DNA from: Alphaproteobacteria bacterium
GTDB lineage: Bacteria > Pseudomonadota > Alphaproteobacteria > Sphingomonadales > Emcibacteraceae
Direction: 5' to 3'
Assembly (NCBI GenBank): GCA_013152615.1
Contig: JAADGA010000090.1
Coordinates: 1-6,463, forward strand
Length of the DNA: 6,463 nucleotides
Below, one piece after another: positions 5,620-6,463 of the stretch; within the stretch, counting starts at the first letter, position 1, and each line of letters opens with the position of its first letter. Below the pieces are notes generated by a model that saw only the letters and a program-made list of their open reading frames with translations, had not been told where the DNA came from and ran no database searches. Both the position numbers and the translations under genes were made by a program.

Positions 5620-6463
5620 TCAGAAGTTATAGCGCACTATCAGGCTATAGGTGCGTGGTGTCCCGTAATACCCCAATTGTACCCCCGGTGCGGCACTCAG
5701 ATCAAAACCATGCTCCCGATATTTCTTATCAGTCAGATTCTGCCCGGCGACAATGATATTCCACTGCTGGTTTGCTGATATAAACCGGATCGAAGCCTCC
5801 AGAAGAGCATAGCCATCCTGAGCCAGAATCTCGCTGCTGGATACGGTAAGATAAGTTTTGGAACGATAACTGACTGCACCGTTAAAAGAAACTGTTCCGG
5901 CATCGCCCAATTCATGATCATAGGTCAGGCTGATCCGTGAAGTAAAGTCCGGAGCATTAACCAGATGACGATCTTTACTGACATCAATACCAAAATTACC
6001 CAATAATTTATCATAACGGCTGTTCAGATAACCGGCGTTGGCGTTGAGTCGCAAATTGTCGGTAAGCAGAGCCGTCATTTCCATTTCGACCCCCCAGATG
6101 GTCGCCTTGCCGGCATTGTCAAAGACAGATTCAAAAGCACCGGTAACCGGGTTGGCGGTAAAGCGGCTCAGTTGGAAATTCTTGTAATCTTCATAAAAGG
6201 CCGCCATATTCAGGCGCAGACGCTGATCCGCCAGCGTGGACTTGAAGCCCATTTCATAGCTCCACATTGTTTCCGGATTAAAGGATTGGGCCCGGTTGGT
6301 CAGGCGTCCGTTAAAGCCACCGCTTTTAAAGCCGCGGCTGGCACTGGCATAGACCATGACATTCTCGTTGACATTATAATCCAGTCCAAATTTGGGGGAA
6401 AAGGATTCCCAGGTATTTTCGGCGGTAAAACCGGTACGGTTATAGCCAACCCCGGTACCAAAG
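5620..6463 (-). CDS. TonB-dependent outer-membrane receptor, C-terminal 280 residues (5' end outside window)
   Basis: Part of the 22-strand barrel that imports siderophores, vitamins or other scarce nutrients, energised by TonB. The frame is open from the window edge (first full codon at 6462) to TGA at 5620. It begins inside the barrel, so the signal peptide, TonB box and plug are outside the window. Visible hallmarks are WESFSPKFGLDYNVNENV followed by MVYASASRGFKSGGFNGR, the alternating strand pattern (YEMGFKSTLADQRLRLNMAAFYEDYKNFQ; GVEMEMTALLTDNLRLNANAGYLNSRYDKL), a late QNLTDKKYREHGF motif, and the terminal Phe (LIVRYNF) used for barrel assembly. An internal ATG at 6357 lies within conserved barrel sequence and is not the start. 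The FKSGGFNGR form is common in receptors of sphingomonads, caulobacters and marine gammaproteobacteria, which often import substrates other than iron. The substrate cannot be named. The hydrolase gene follows after about 31-34 bases. Confidence 0.95.
   Translation of the reverse strand, partial: FGTGVGYNRTGFTAENTWESFSPKFGLDYNVNENVMVYASASRGFKSGGFNGRLTNRAQSFNPETMWSYEMGFKSTLADQRLRLNMAAFYEDYKNFQLSRFTANPVTGAFESVFDNAGKATIWGVEMEMTALLTDNLRLNANAGYLNSRYDKLLGNFGIDVSKDRHLVNAPDFTSRISLTYDHELGDAGTVSFNGAVSYRSKTYLTVSSSEILAQDGYALLEASIRFISANQQWNIIVAGQNLTDKKYREHGFDLSAAPGVQLGYYGTPRTYSLIVRYNF

Noticed and set aside
1..6463. CRISPR array, tRNA/rRNA, insertion sequence or prophage elements
   Set aside because: No regularly spaced repeats, cloverleaf-like sequence, transposase or terminal inverted repeats were seen on either strand.

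Overview
All recognisable genes lie on the minus strand and read from the high-coordinate end to the low end. The window suggests a Gram-negative proteobacterium. It has a TonB-dependent outer-membrane receptor, a TolC-type outer-membrane channel and a three-part RND heavy-metal exporter. The GC content is near one half by eye, and the receptor's barrel repeats and the adaptor's C-terminus resemble proteins common in Alphaproteobacteria and marine Gammaproteobacteria. Class-level placement is inference only.

Region A (6463 to about 4620) holds the C-terminal third or so of a TonB-dependent receptor, cut by the window edge. After a 31-34 base gap comes an intact alpha/beta hydrolase of the hormone-sensitive-lipase-like type. 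The two look co-transcribed and may form an uptake-and-hydrolysis pair for an ester-type substrate that cannot be named from sequence.

Region B (4619 to 4270) is a 350-base intergenic stretch with no convincing gene. It holds a plausible sigma70-type promoter for the downstream metal operon. A 9-base perfect inverted repeat frames the -10 element, and a second small palindrome lies nearer the hydrolase.

Region C (4269 to 1) is a metal-efflux operon of the czc/cus type. It comprises a small membrane-anchored or secreted protein with a GTG start, then an outer-membrane TolC-family channel, a periplasmic adaptor, and the first 449 codons of a CusA/CzcA-family RND pump. The three efflux genes are 19-21 bases apart. 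The gap between the small protein and the channel is longer (86 bases) and contains a hairpin. No metal-sensing regulator is present in the window.

This is mostly a recognisable heavy-metal efflux operon next to a nutrient-uptake cluster. The least explained parts are the small leader protein, the palindromes around the promoter and inside the channel gene's signal-peptide region, and the mixed Cus/Czc character of the pump.
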